Shown here in pieces: positions 52,775 through 61,154 of a stretch of DNA of 64,000 nt. Made by a program: the position numbers and the translations under genes. The notes beneath the pieces are model-generated. The model was not told the DNA's origin and ran no database searches. It worked only from the letters and a program-made list of their open reading frames with translations. How positions within the stretch are numbered: position 1 is the stretch's first letter; each line of letters begins with the position of its first letter. This DNA comes from Streptomyces monashensis (GTDB taxonomy: Bacteria > Actinomycetota > Actinomycetes > Streptomycetales > Streptomycetaceae): NCBI RefSeq assembly GCF_001866665.1, contig NZ_MLYO01000012.1, positions 62,001 through 126,000 on the forward strand. The letters run 5' to 3'.

Positions 52775-52972
52775 CGTGAACGCAACCCCCTCAACTGGAT
52801 GTGTTCATGCTACGGGCCGCCCCGGACAGCGTCGCGAGCCGGGGCCTACGATGATCCCGCGCAACCGATCAGCCGATCACCGCGCCCGCTCCACGGACCG
52901 GTTCCGCGGGCCCCGTTCCACGGCCCCGTCCCGAACCCCGTTCCGCGGGCGCCCGTTTCCGGGGAGGACCCC

Positions 52973-54043
52973 TTGACCGACCACAACTCCGCACCCGCCA
53001 CCGGCACCGCCGACCGCGATCTGCGGACCTTCATCGCCGGCCTCCCCAAGGCCGAACTGCACGTCCACCACGTCGGCTCCGCCTCCCCCCGCATCGTCTC
53101 GGAGCTGGCCGCCCGGCACACCGACTCCAGGGTGCCGGCCGACCCCGAGGCCCTGGCCGAGTACTTCACCTTCACCGACTTCGCGCACTTCATCGAGGTG
53201 TACCTGTCGGTGGTGGACCTGATCCGCACCCCCGAGGACGTCCGGCTGCTGACCTACGAGGTGGCCCGTGACCTGGCCCGCCAGCAGGTGCGGTACGCCG
53301 AGCTGACCATCACGCCGTTCTCCTCCACCCGGCGCGGCATCGACGAGTCGGCCTTCATGGCGGCCATCGAGGACGCCCGCAAGGCGGCCGAGTCCGAGTT
53401 CGGCACCGTGCTGCGCTGGTGCTTCGACATTCCCGGCGAGGCCGGGCTGGAGTCCGCCGAGGAGACCGCCCGGCTGGCCACCGACGACCGGATCCGGCCG
53501 GAGGGCCTGGTGTCGTTCGGGCTCGGCGGGCCCGAGATCGGCGTACCCCGGCCGCAGTTCAAGCCGTACTTCGACCGGGCCGTCGCCGCCGGTCTGCACT
53601 CCGTGCCGCACGCCGGGGAGACGACCGGCCCGCAGACGGTGTGGGACGCGCTGACCGAGCTGCACGCCGAGCGCATCGGGCACGGCACCAGCTCCGCGCA
53701 GGACCCGAAGCTGCTCGCGCATCTCGCCGAGCACCGGATCCCGCTGGAGGTGTGCCCGACCTCCAACATCGCCACCCGCGCGGTGCGCACCCTCGACGAG
53801 CACCCGATCAAGCAGTTCGCCGAGGCCGGCGTGCTGGTCACGATCAACTCCGACGACCCGCCGATGTTCGGCACCGACCTCAACAACGAGTACGCGGTGG
53901 CCGCCCGCCTGCTCGACCTGGACGAGCGGGGCCTCGCCGGTCTCGCGAAGAACGCGGTGGAGGCCTCCTTCCTGGACGCGGCGGGCAAGGCACGGATCAC
54001 GGCGGAGATCGACATGTACACCTCCGCCTGGCTGACCCGCTGA
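52973..54043 (+). CDS. Adenosine-deaminase-superfamily, likely 6-aminodeoxyfutalosine deaminase
   Basis: The start is TTG 52973, with GGGGAGGA 5 bp upstream, giving 356 residues; the long frame upstream is not coding. Metal-binding motifs: H-V-H at 30-32 in KAELHVHHVGS, then VPHAGETTG, RIGHGT, EVCPTSN and NSDDPPMFGT. HVHHVGS replaces the HLHLEGT of true adenosine deaminases. Streptomyces proteins of this COG1816 subgroup were shown to deaminate 6-aminodeoxyfutalosine in the futalosine route to menaquinone, so that is the preferred call over adenosine deaminase. Confidence 0.8.
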   Translation: MTDHNSAPATGTADRDLRTFIAGLPKAELHVHHVGSASPRIVSELAARHTDSRVPADPEALAEYFTFTDFAHFIEVYLSVVDLIRTPEDVRLLTYEVARDLARQQVRYAELTITPFSSTRRGIDESAFMAAIEDARKAAESEFGTVLRWCFDIPGEAGLESAEETARLATDDRIRPEGLVSFGLGGPEIGVPRPQFKPYFDRAVAAGLHSVPHAGETTGPQTVWDALTELHAERIGHGTSSAQDPKLLAHLAEHRIPLEVCPTSNIATRAVRTLDEHPIKQFAEAGVLVTINSDDPPMFGTDLNNEYAVAARLLDLDERGLAGLAKNAVEASFLDAAGKARITAEIDMYTSAWLTR

Positions 54044-54080
54044 CCCCGTCGGTTCGACCGGGCCCGCCACAATGGGGGGC

Positions 54081-54767
54081 ATGCAGACCGTGACCGCCGT
54101 GGCCCACCGCGGCGACCCCTACCGCTTCCGCGAGAACACGACCGACTCGCTGCGTTCCGCGCTCGACCAGGGCGCGGACGCGGTCGAGATCGACGTACGG
54201 CTCAGCCGTGACGGCGTCCCCGTGCTGCTGCACGACGAGACGCTGAAACGGCTGTGGGAGGTCGACCGGCCGCTCGCCGCGCTGTCCGCCGAGGAGGTGC
54301 GCGGGCTCACGGCGGGCGGCGTGCCGACGCTCGCGGAGGCGCTGGCCGCCACCGGTGACGCCCGGGTGATGGTGGACCTGTGCGGCCGGGTGGAACGGCG
54401 CATGGTGGACCGGGTCATGGACGTGGTCCGGCAGAGCGGGGCCGAGGACCGCGTCTACTACTGCGCGCACGCCGAGGCCATGCTCGCCGTGCGCGCCGCC
54501 GACCCGGCCGCCGAGATCGCCCTGACCTGGACGACGCTCGCCCCGCCCCGGCCCGCACTGCTCGACGCGATCAGGCCGCGCTGGCTCAACTACCGTTTCT
54601 CACTGGTGAGTCGGGATCTGGCCGCCCGTGTCCACCACGACGGCCACCTCGTCTCCGTCTGGACCCCGGACACCCGCCGCGCGATGAACCGGCTGCTGGA
54701 CCTGGGCGTCGACTCGATCACCACGAACCGCGTCGATGTCCTGCACGCCCTGCGCGGCGGCGTCTAG
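54081..54767 (+). CDS. Glycerophosphodiester phosphodiesterase
   Basis: From ATG 54081 (GGGGG upstream) the product has 228 residues. The GDPD barrel shows the HRG..ENT motif (VAHRGDPYRFRENTTDSL), DAVEIDVRLSRDGVPVLLHDETLKR and WTPDTRRAMNRLLDLGVDSITTN. It is a cytoplasmic enzyme hydrolysing glycerophosphodiesters to glycerol-3-phosphate and an alcohol. It follows the deaminase by 37 bp and may be co-transcribed. Confidence 0.93.
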   Translation: MQTVTAVAHRGDPYRFRENTTDSLRSALDQGADAVEIDVRLSRDGVPVLLHDETLKRLWEVDRPLAALSAEEVRGLTAGGVPTLAEALAATGDARVMVDLCGRVERRMVDRVMDVVRQSGAEDRVYYCAHAEAMLAVRAADPAAEIALTWTTLAPPRPALLDAIRPRWLNYRFSLVSRDLAARVHHDGHLVSVWTPDTRRAMNRLLDLGVDSITTNRVDVLHALRGGV

Positions 54768-55161
54768 GCGTCTAGCCGTCGGACCGCTGGGCCACCGTCG
54801 AGGTGTCGGCCGGGGGTGGCGCGGGTGAGGTACTGCGGGACCGGGGTCTCGTCCCCGCCGGTGTCGCGGACCAGGCCGGAACGCCTGGCGCCCTGGTCGG
54901 GGCCGGTCGTGACGTCCTTCTCGACGGCGTCCCAGGTGCGGGGTCGTCCACGTGCCGCCCGCCGCCCGAGGCCACATGGAAGAGCTTGCCCGTCAGGCCC
55001 GTCCAGGCCGCCATGACCAGGCCGCCGGAGCGGTACCTCGGAGTCGGGGACACGGACGCGGACGGCGGCCGGAGCACCGGCGGCGCCACGGCCGTACCGT
55101 TCGTCCCGTACACCCCGCGCGTCCCGCACGTTCGCCGCCGATCCCGTCTCGCGCGCCCGTG
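54768..55161. other. Intergenic stretch, possible decayed gene
   Basis: The 394 bp between convergent GDPD and alginate-lyase-like genes hold two overlapping minus-strand frames with no full domain. A short stretch (VSPTPRYRSGGLVMAAWTGL) has protein-like composition. It may be a degraded gene, but I cannot name a parent. Confidence 0.3.
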
Positions 55162-56475
55162 TCACGCGCTGTAGAGCAGCGTCCCGAAGCCGAGCTGGTC
55201 GTAGCCTCCGCTGGTGGGCCCGTAGTCGCCGCCCCCGCCCTCCGCGCGCACCTTCTCGGCCATGGCCGTGACGTTCGGCGTGGCGAGCCGACGGCGGCGG
55301 GCGTAGTGGTGGTGCAGGATCTCCCAGACCGGGCGGAGCCGGCCACGGGCCGTGGCGGAGATCACGGTCTGCTCACGCCACGTGCCGTGCCCGTTGCCCG
55401 AGCGCCGGCCGTACGGCGTGAAGGGCACGTCGCCGCCGAGGTTGTAGCGGGCGACGTACTCGGCGGCGTGCAGGAAGCGGTTGTCGTCGTAGCCGTAGAG
55501 GTCGACGCCCTGGTTCCAGGCCATCTCGCAGATCGCGCCGAGCAGGCCGATGCCCATGATGCTGTGCCCCTGGTCGCGGCCGCTCTCCTGCCACTGGGCG
55601 AGGCCCTGGCCTGCGTAACGGAAGGGGATGGCGTTCCGGAAGGAGCCGTTGCCCTCGCCGCGCTTCAGGTACGTCACGGCGCCGCGGAACAGGGCGTGGT
55701 CGTCGAGGAGGATCCCGATGGCCATCACCGAGGCGAGGTTGCACAGGTCCCAGTTGGCCCAGTAGGTGGAGATGACGGCGTCGTTGTGGCGGGTCAGGAA
55801 GTCGATGTTCATCGGGTAGAAGACCGTGCGCAGCATCTTCTTGAAGCGCGCGAACTCGAAGTCCGGGTGGTCGCGGACGAGTTCGGCGGCGTTGGCGAAC
55901 TGGTAGCCGTAGATCCCGGCGGCGAGGAAGCGGTCGGCGTTGCCGGTGAGCGTGGTGAGGGTGGCCGACCAGCTGTTGAGGAGGGCGACGGCCGTGTCGC
56001 CGTTGGCCCTGGTGCCGGCGATCCGCCAGCGCAGGGCGTTCTGGTAGGCGGCGTGGATGTCGTTGTAGAGGACGGTGTGGTTCTGGCCGGGCACGGCGCC
56101 GCGGACGACGGTGGCCTGCGGGCGAGGCCGCCAGGTGCTGGCGGAGTGCGGATTGGCGGTCAGCCTTCGCCAGCCGGCCAGCCAGGGGTCCCGGCCCGCG
56201 GCGACACGGGCCTCGGCGCGGTGCAGATCACCGGCGTTGTGCAGCAGGCCGGGGTGGATGAAGCGCTTCCGCCCGGCGGACGCCGTGGCGGCGGCGCTCA
56301 CGGAGGGGCTCGCGCCGGCCGTACCAGGGGACTGCGCGGCGTCCGCTCCGGCACCGGAGAACGCGGCGATCCCACCGCCGAGCACTCCTGCCGCCGTGAG
56401 TCCGCCGCCGACGGGGAAGAGGCCCCCGCGGCTGAGGCGGTGCTGGTTGACGTGCTGGTGGGCGGGGCTGGGCAT
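55162..56475 (-). CDS. Exported alginate-lyase-family protein
   Basis: The product has 437 residues. An N-terminal signal (LFPVGGGLTAAGVLGGG core) and an alanine/serine linker precede an alginate-lyase alpha/alpha-toroid domain, with NSWSATLTTLTGNADRFLAAGIYGYQFANAAELVR, STYWANWDLCNLASVMAIGILLDD and SGRDQGHSIMGIGLLG. The latter motifs are characteristic of PF05426-like proteins in Streptomyces. It probably degrades an acidic polysaccharide; alginate itself is not certain. Confidence 0.87.
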   Translation of the reverse strand: MPSPAHQHVNQHRLSRGGLFPVGGGLTAAGVLGGGIAAFSGAGADAAQSPGTAGASPSVSAAATASAGRKRFIHPGLLHNAGDLHRAEARVAAGRDPWLAGWRRLTANPHSASTWRPRPQATVVRGAVPGQNHTVLYNDIHAAYQNALRWRIAGTRANGDTAVALLNSWSATLTTLTGNADRFLAAGIYGYQFANAAELVRDHPDFEFARFKKMLRTVFYPMNIDFLTRHNDAVISTYWANWDLCNLASVMAIGILLDDHALFRGAVTYLKRGEGNGSFRNAIPFRYAGQGLAQWQESGRDQGHSIMGIGLLGAICEMAWNQGVDLYGYDDNRFLHAAEYVARYNLGGDVPFTPYGRRSGNGHGTWREQTVISATARGRLRPVWEILHHHYARRRRLATPNVTAMAEKVRAEGGGGDYGPTSGGYDQLGFGTLLYSA

Positions 56476-56575
56476 GAGGGCGACTCCGTGCGTGAGGGAA
56501 CGGGTGACGCACGAGGAGACGGAGTGGAGGGGGCGCGGATATCAGTTTTTCGCGCACCGGCGGGCCGCCCGGCGG

Positions 56576-57088
56576 TCAACCGCCGGTGGCCGGCCGGGTC
56601 AGGGCCTCCAGTCGCTTGATCTTCTTCCGTACGACGTACAGCGGGACGACGCCGAAGACCCCGAAGGACATGTCGATCAGGCTCCACCAGAAGGGGATCG
56701 AGCGGATCGGCCCGCAGATCAGGGCCAGCGGGACGATCCCGGCGCAGGCGATCATCCCGAACTCGACGACCCAGATGTTGCGGACGGGGTCGCGGTAGGG
56801 CCCGTAGAAGGCGACGGCGATGACGAGGTGGGCGAAGGCCAGCCAGTCGGTGCCGTAGAGGAGGAACGGGTAGTCGGCGTCGGCGGTGTCGAGCCCGTGC
56901 CGCACCCGCACGGTCCAGTCCATCAGCCCCGGCAGCCGCTCCGGCACGGACAGCGCACGCAACAGGCTCTCGGTCCAGCGCAGTTCGTGCACGAGCGGGA
57001 AGGCGGTGGCCCCGCTGAGGACGAGACACACCACGAAGAGGACCAACCAGACGCGAATGCCCTTGAGCAGGGCGGCTCTGTCGCTCAT
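56576..57088 (-). CDS. Conserved four-helix membrane protein
   Basis: The product has 170 residues with four hydrophobic segments, starting with VWLVLFVVCLVLSGATAFPL, and a basic C-terminal VVRKKIKRLEALTRP. There is no signal peptide. I recognise no functional family. A 100-bp gap separates it from the alginate-lyase-like gene. Confidence 0.7.
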   Translation of the reverse strand: MSDRAALLKGIRVWLVLFVVCLVLSGATAFPLVHELRWTESLLRALSVPERLPGLMDWTVRVRHGLDTADADYPFLLYGTDWLAFAHLVIAVAFYGPYRDPVRNIWVVEFGMIACAGIVPLALICGPIRSIPFWWSLIDMSFGVFGVVPLYVVRKKIKRLEALTRPATGG

Positions 57089-57153
57089 GACAGCAGCCTA
57101 CGCCGACAATTGAACACGTTCAAAAGTGCCCGCGCCCGACAGGACCCACGCCC

Positions 57154-57618
57154 TCACGGCAGGTCGTCACGCCCCCACCACGCCGGCCTGACCGGCACAC
57201 CGTCCGCATACCGCTCGACGCCCTCGCCCTCCTCGGCCGCCTCCTCCGTCTCACCGGCCTCGTCCACCGGTTCGTCCGCCGGTTCGTCCGGTGCGGTCCT
57301 GTGCGCGCCCGGCGCCTCCTCGGGCTCCGGGGCGACGACGGGCGCGGCGGAGTCCGCGAGCAGCTCCGCCACCGTGAACCGGGTGGCGAACGAGTGCCAC
57401 GCACCGTCGACGACGAGCAGGAACCCGTCGCCGTCCCTGAGAAGCCTTCGGCGCCTGGGACTTCTCGGGTGCTCGGGCGAGTAGTTCCACGCCCGCCGCT
57501 CCAGCTCCGCGAGCGCCTCGGCACGGGAGCCGGTGACATGCGCCAGGACGTACGCCTCGATGTGCTTGTGGTCCCCGGAACCGACGGTCGTCTCGATGAC
57601 CAGTCCCCAGGTCGTCAT
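57154..57618 (-). CDS. Conserved actinobacterial hypothetical protein
   Basis: From ATG 57618 (AGGGAG upstream) the product has 154 residues; an upstream 39-residue extension is rejected. It starts MTTWGLVIETTVGSGDHKHIE, then HVTGSRAEALAELERRAWNYSPEHPRSPRRRR, DGDGFLLVVDGAWHSF, and an acidic glutamate-rich tail. It is conserved in Streptomyces as a small cytoplasmic protein. Function is unknown. Confidence 0.75.
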   Translation of the reverse strand: MTTWGLVIETTVGSGDHKHIEAYVLAHVTGSRAEALAELERRAWNYSPEHPRSPRRRRLLRDGDGFLLVVDGAWHSFATRFTVAELLADSAAPVVAPEPEEAPGAHRTAPDEPADEPVDEAGETEEAAEEGEGVERYADGVPVRPAWWGRDDLP

Positions 57619-57718
57619 GCTCCCTGCCCACCCCCTCGGTGTTCGTACGACACGGTAGACGGACGGCAGTTGGCCCACTTCCCCGGAACGGCAGTGGTCG
57701 TCCTGTGACCAGGATCGG

Positions 57719-57825
57719 TAGTTGGCACTCGGCAATGTTCGTGACCTGCGCTGATGCCAACTAGCTTCAGCAACTCGCGCCCCGGAAACAGAGAGTTAGT
57801 TGGCACTTTGGTACAGCGCAGGTCA
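57719..57825. repeat. Direct and inverted repeat cluster beside the multicopper oxidase gene
   Basis: TAGTTGGCACT occurs at 57719-57729 and again at 57797-57807. TGACCTGCGCTG-ATGCCAACTA (57742-57763) is the inverted counterpart of TAGTTGGCAC + 7 nt + CAGCGCAGGTCA (57797-57825). The stretch is lower in GC than its surroundings. It lies in the 348-bp gap that contains no gene. Confidence 0.75.
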
Positions 57826-57966
57826 GGGGGTGTTTCGCCGGGAGGAAGGGGCCAGCCACCCCCTGTCGGCGAAGGTCCCCTGTGCGTCTGACGGACTCCA
57901 GGTCCTGATACAGCTTCTCTGCCGCCTGCCGAACCCGCGCCGCACCGGTCGGCGCTGACGTGCTGC

Positions 57967-59628
57967 TCAGCCCGTGCTGCCGGCAGCAATGACGTTCACG
58001 TAGCCCATCATTCCGTTGTCCTCGTGTCCAGTGATGTGGCAGTGGAACATCCATATTCCGGTGAAGTCCGTAAAGCGGATCCGGATCACTACTTTGCCAG
58101 CTTTTCCATTGACCTTGTGGGGGACGCTCACGGTGTCCATGTAGTCGGCGGGAGGCTGGGCGACGCCGTTCACACTGAGGACCTGGAACGGTGCGATATG
58201 GAGATGGAACGGATGATCGTGGCCACTCGTGTTGGTGAGCGTCCATTCTTCGACTGTTCCGAGTGTGGCCGGTTTCTTGAAAGTCGGCATCTTCATGTCG
58301 AACAGCTTGCCGTTGATCCAGAAGTTGTTGCCGCCGTCGTCGCTCAGGGCCACGCTTCGGGATTGGGCGATGGGTTCTCCGGACAGATCGGGTTCGGATC
58401 CGGGAAGCGGTCCGGCGATCTGGGGCGAGGTGGCCATGCCCGACGGTCCCCCAGTGGCAGCCGGACCCGTGCTTCCGCTGCCCTGCTGGACATTGACCTT
58501 CATGAGGGGGGTGTCGGGGTAGACGTCGCCGTCGCCCGGCGACCCGGCCTCGTGGTGGAGGGTTCTGAGCCAGGTTGATCCGGGGGCTCCGGCGGTCACC
58601 AGGACGTCGAAGCGTCCGCCGGGCGGAACCAGAAGGTGCTTTACCCGGGTCGGCGCCACGGAGGGAGTCCCGTCCTGGCCGACGACGGTGAAGGTGCCGC
58701 CGCCGAGCTGGAGATCGTAGACAATGGCGTAACCCTCGTTGGCGATGCGCCACAACTGGGTTTCGCCGGCTTTCACGTTCAGCGTGGGCCGGTACTGACC
58801 GTTGACCAGGCGGACCGTCGGCGATGCGGGCTCCAGGACCCCGTCCGGGTAGACGATCGAGCTGGTTCCGCTGATCTGGGCGTCCTTGAGTGCCAAGGTG
58901 TGAGCGGTGATCTGGCGGTAGGCCGGCGGCAACGATTCGCGGCTGTCCCCGACAATGATTGTTCCCGACAGCCCCGCCCCGATCTGGCTCTCGGTTCCAT
59001 TGCAGCGAGCATTCGCTGGGGCAGAGGACATCTCCATCCCCGGCATCGACTCGCCGTCCCTGGTGCACATTTCATGGTCGTGGTACCAGTACGTACCGGG
59101 TGCCTGGTTTGCGGGAATGTCGAGATGGTAGGTCAGAGTCCGGCCGGGCTTAGCGGACAGCATGATGTTGTCCGCGCTTCCCTTCGGGGACAGATGCATC
59201 CCGTGGAAGTGCAAGTTGGTTGACGTGCCAAGTTTGTTGGTCAGTTTCAAGGTGACACGCTGGCCAGGAACCACGTGAAGGGTCGGCCCGACGAGGCTTC
59301 CGTTGTAGGTCTCCGCGAGCACCTTCTTGCCCGAGATCATCGCTTCTTTCTCAACCGTCGTCAGCTCAACCGTCAGATCCTCAGGGGTTGCCTTGTTGAG
59401 TTCGGGCGGTTCCACCAGCGCAGCGCCGGGCACCATGCCGGCCGCCTGCTTTTCGGTAGTCGGAAGTGGCTTTCCAGCCGCCGAGTTCGGTCTTCTTCCA
59501 CCGGCCGCCGAGTTCGGCTTTGCGCCCCCGCAACCTGCGAGGCAGGAAAACAGGAGAGTGGCCCCGACAGCGAGGACTCCGAGGCGGGTGATGGGCGATC
59601 GACTCGCGGTCGAGCGTGCGGTCAACAA
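57967..59628 (-). CDS. Lipoprotein multicopper oxidase
   Basis: The start is probably TTG 59628, with AGAGAGGA just upstream (553 residues); no ATG or GTG fits. A signal peptide ending in the lipobox LAGC (about residues 30-33) anchors it outside the membrane. Copper motifs are complete: HFHGMHL, YWYHDHE, HDHPFHLH and HCHITGHEDNGMM, the last holding the type 1 and 3 ligands. Cupredoxin domains 1-3 are intact. Such enzymes oxidise Cu(I), Mn or phenols. Codon use and GC are clearly lower than neighbours, suggesting acquisition. A response-regulator-type site lies 153 bp upstream. Confidence 0.9.
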   Translation of the reverse strand: MLTARSTASRSPITRLGVLAVGATLLFSCLAGCGGAKPNSAAGGRRPNSAAGKPLPTTEKQAAGMVPGAALVEPPELNKATPEDLTVELTTVEKEAMISGKKVLAETYNGSLVGPTLHVVPGQRVTLKLTNKLGTSTNLHFHGMHLSPKGSADNIMLSAKPGRTLTYHLDIPANQAPGTYWYHDHEMCTRDGESMPGMEMSSAPANARCNGTESQIGAGLSGTIIVGDSRESLPPAYRQITAHTLALKDAQISGTSSIVYPDGVLEPASPTVRLVNGQYRPTLNVKAGETQLWRIANEGYAIVYDLQLGGGTFTVVGQDGTPSVAPTRVKHLLVPPGGRFDVLVTAGAPGSTWLRTLHHEAGSPGDGDVYPDTPLMKVNVQQGSGSTGPAATGGPSGMATSPQIAGPLPGSEPDLSGEPIAQSRSVALSDDGGNNFWINGKLFDMKMPTFKKPATLGTVEEWTLTNTSGHDHPFHLHIAPFQVLSVNGVAQPPADYMDTVSVPHKVNGKAGKVVIRIRFTDFTGIWMFHCHITGHEDNGMMGYVNVIAAGSTG

Positions 59629-59780
59629 ACTATTCCTCTCTGGGTGTACCTGCTGAACGGGGAGCAGAAAGCCCCAGGTTGGACGCCTGATCGCTCCCCA
59701 CGCTGCGTGCTCCACTCGTACACAAACGACGGCACGACCGCGCCCCTCCTTGGCTCGATTCCATGACGGCCCTGGAGACT

Positions 59781-59810
59781 TCCTGAGGAACCCTGAGGAT
59801 TTGATGAGGG
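59781..59810. promoter_or_regulatory. Phased CTGAGG repeats upstream of the oxidase
   Basis: TCCTGAGGAACCCTGAGGAT followed by TTGATGAGGG has TGAGG at 59784, 59794 and 59805, spacing 10 and 11 bp, as for OmpR-type dimer sites. The reverse complement matches the sites at 60141 and 62481. Confidence 0.6.
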
Positions 59811-60140
59811 CGGAGTGCGCGCGCCGTCCGCGGCCTGGTTGTGACGCACAGCCGCGTGCGAGTTGTGGTGGCCAGGGATGACCCGGTACGGCTCCACCGG
59901 GACCTGCTCCGGCCGGGCTGTGCAGCCATGCTTCGGCAGCGGGTCGGGCGCCAGGCGCGTCGGGCCGGATTGCCGGCTCTCGCACAGTCCGCCGCTGCCC
60001 GGCCGGTACCGCGGCCGGGCAGCGGCGGACTCGGGCGTGCGGCACCACCGGCTCACCACGCTCCTGTGCCGGACGACGCGAGTCGCGCGACGAACCCGGT
60101 GGGTCCGGCGTCAGGACGGCGGCAGGCGAAGGCGGCGGAG

Positions 60141-60166
60141 CTCACCGAATGCTCAGGTTTCCCCTG
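60141..60166. promoter_or_regulatory. Phased CTCA(CC/GG) repeats upstream of the response regulator
   Basis: CTCACCGAATGCTCAGGTTT then CCCCTG has CTCA at 60141 and 60152, with a weaker CCCC unit at 60162. It differs from the 62481 site at few positions. It lies about 320 bp before the response-regulator start. Confidence 0.55.
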
Positions 60167-60488
60167 TGATGATCGTGCGTGTCGGCAGCAGCAGCCTGCG
60201 GTCCCCCACGGACGGAGAGTCGCGCCGCCGACACTTTCGGTCCGGAGCCGTTGGCGGTCGTGGGCCGATGAATGGGCGGCGCCTTCCGATGAGACGTCCC
60301 CCTGGTCATCGGAGAGGCACCGCCACCCCGCCCCATGGTTCGACGTGGGCTGGGAGACCCGTCGATGGTGGAGAGGTTCAGCGGTGGCGACAGGGTTCAG
60401 CGGTGACGGCAGGAAGCCACCGGAGCCTGTGAGCGCATTCATGTCCTCGCCGACGCCTCGGCGCCTGTCGACGCCTATTCTGGCCGGC

Positions 60489-61154
60489 ATGCGCGTACTG
60501 GTGGTCGAGGACGACGATGACCTGCGGTTCGCCGTGGCTGCCGCACTGCGCGGCGGGGGGCTGGCCGTCGACGAGGCCGGGGACCTCCCGGCCGCCGACG
60601 AGGCGCTGTACATCACCGGCTACGACTGTGTCGTCTTCGACCGGATGCTGCCGTCCGGCGACTCCGCGGAGTACGTGCACCGGATGAGGGCGGACGGCAG
60701 CACCGTCCCGGTCCTCTTCCTCACGGCGCGCGACTCCGTCGCCGACCGCGTCGAGGGCTTCGCCACCGGCGGCGACGACTACCTGGTCAAGCCGTTCGCC
60801 GTCCCGGAGCTGGTCGCCCGGGTGCGGAACCTGTGCCGGCGGACCACCGTAGTCCGGCCGTCGGTGGTTCGCTGTGGCGGACTGGAGGTCGACTCGGCCC
60901 GCCGCACGGTCCACCGCGACGGTGTCCTGCTGACGCTCACCGTCAAGGAGTTCGCCGTGCTGGAAATCCTCGCCGCCCGGCCCGGCGAAGCCGTACGGCG
61001 CACCGAGCTCACAGAGCGCTGCTGGGACGAGCTGACCGAGCCGAACTCCAACGTGGTCGAGGTCCTGGTCTCCCAGCTGCGTCGCAAGCTGGGCGATCCG
61101 CCGCTGATCCACACCGTGCGCGGGATCGGGTACCGGCTGGAGCCCCCGGCATGA
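60489..61154 (+). CDS. OmpR-family response regulator
   Basis: The product has 221 residues from ATG 60489; the long frame upstream is not coding. The receiver domain has an acidic pocket VVEDDDD, phosphoacceptor Asp51 in VVFDRMLPSGD and Lys101 in YLVKPFAVPE. A winged-helix C-terminus (LTLTVKEFAVLEILAARPGEAVRR, VLVSQLRRKLGDPPLIHTVRGIGYRL) follows. It is divergent from the multicopper oxidase and coupled with a kinase; metal or envelope stress is a plausible signal. Confidence 0.95.
   Translation: MRVLVVEDDDDLRFAVAAALRGGGLAVDEAGDLPAADEALYITGYDCVVFDRMLPSGDSAEYVHRMRADGSTVPVLFLTARDSVADRVEGFATGGDDYLVKPFAVPELVARVRNLCRRTTVVRPSVVRCGGLEVDSARRTVHRDGVLLTLTVKEFAVLEILAARPGEAVRRTELTERCWDELTEPNSNVVEVLVSQLRRKLGDPPLIHTVRGIGYRLEPPA

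Larger units (their letters stand above)
59629..60488. other. Long divergent regulatory gap between the oxidase and the two-component system
   Basis: The 860 bp contain open frames on both strands, but their translations are arginine-rich and unlike known proteins. Two phased-repeat sites lie inside. No gene is supported. It may be a leader or a decayed gene. Confidence 0.5.

Noticed and set aside
51299..52972. A single 914-residue frame spanning NADAR, DUF4190 antisense and the deaminase
   Set aside because: The first 550 residues are shadow sequence. The deaminase has a proper ribosome site before TTG 52973.
59463..59520. Short repeat (PNSAAG twice) in the oxidase lipoprotein as a functional motif
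   Set aside because: A 27-bp imperfect duplication in the linker after the lipobox. Such linkers tolerate length change, so no function is inferred.
59841..61154. The response-regulator frame extended upstream to 59841
   Set aside because: The added 216 residues are arginine-rich without domains and include the operator-like site. The receiver domain begins at ATG 60489.
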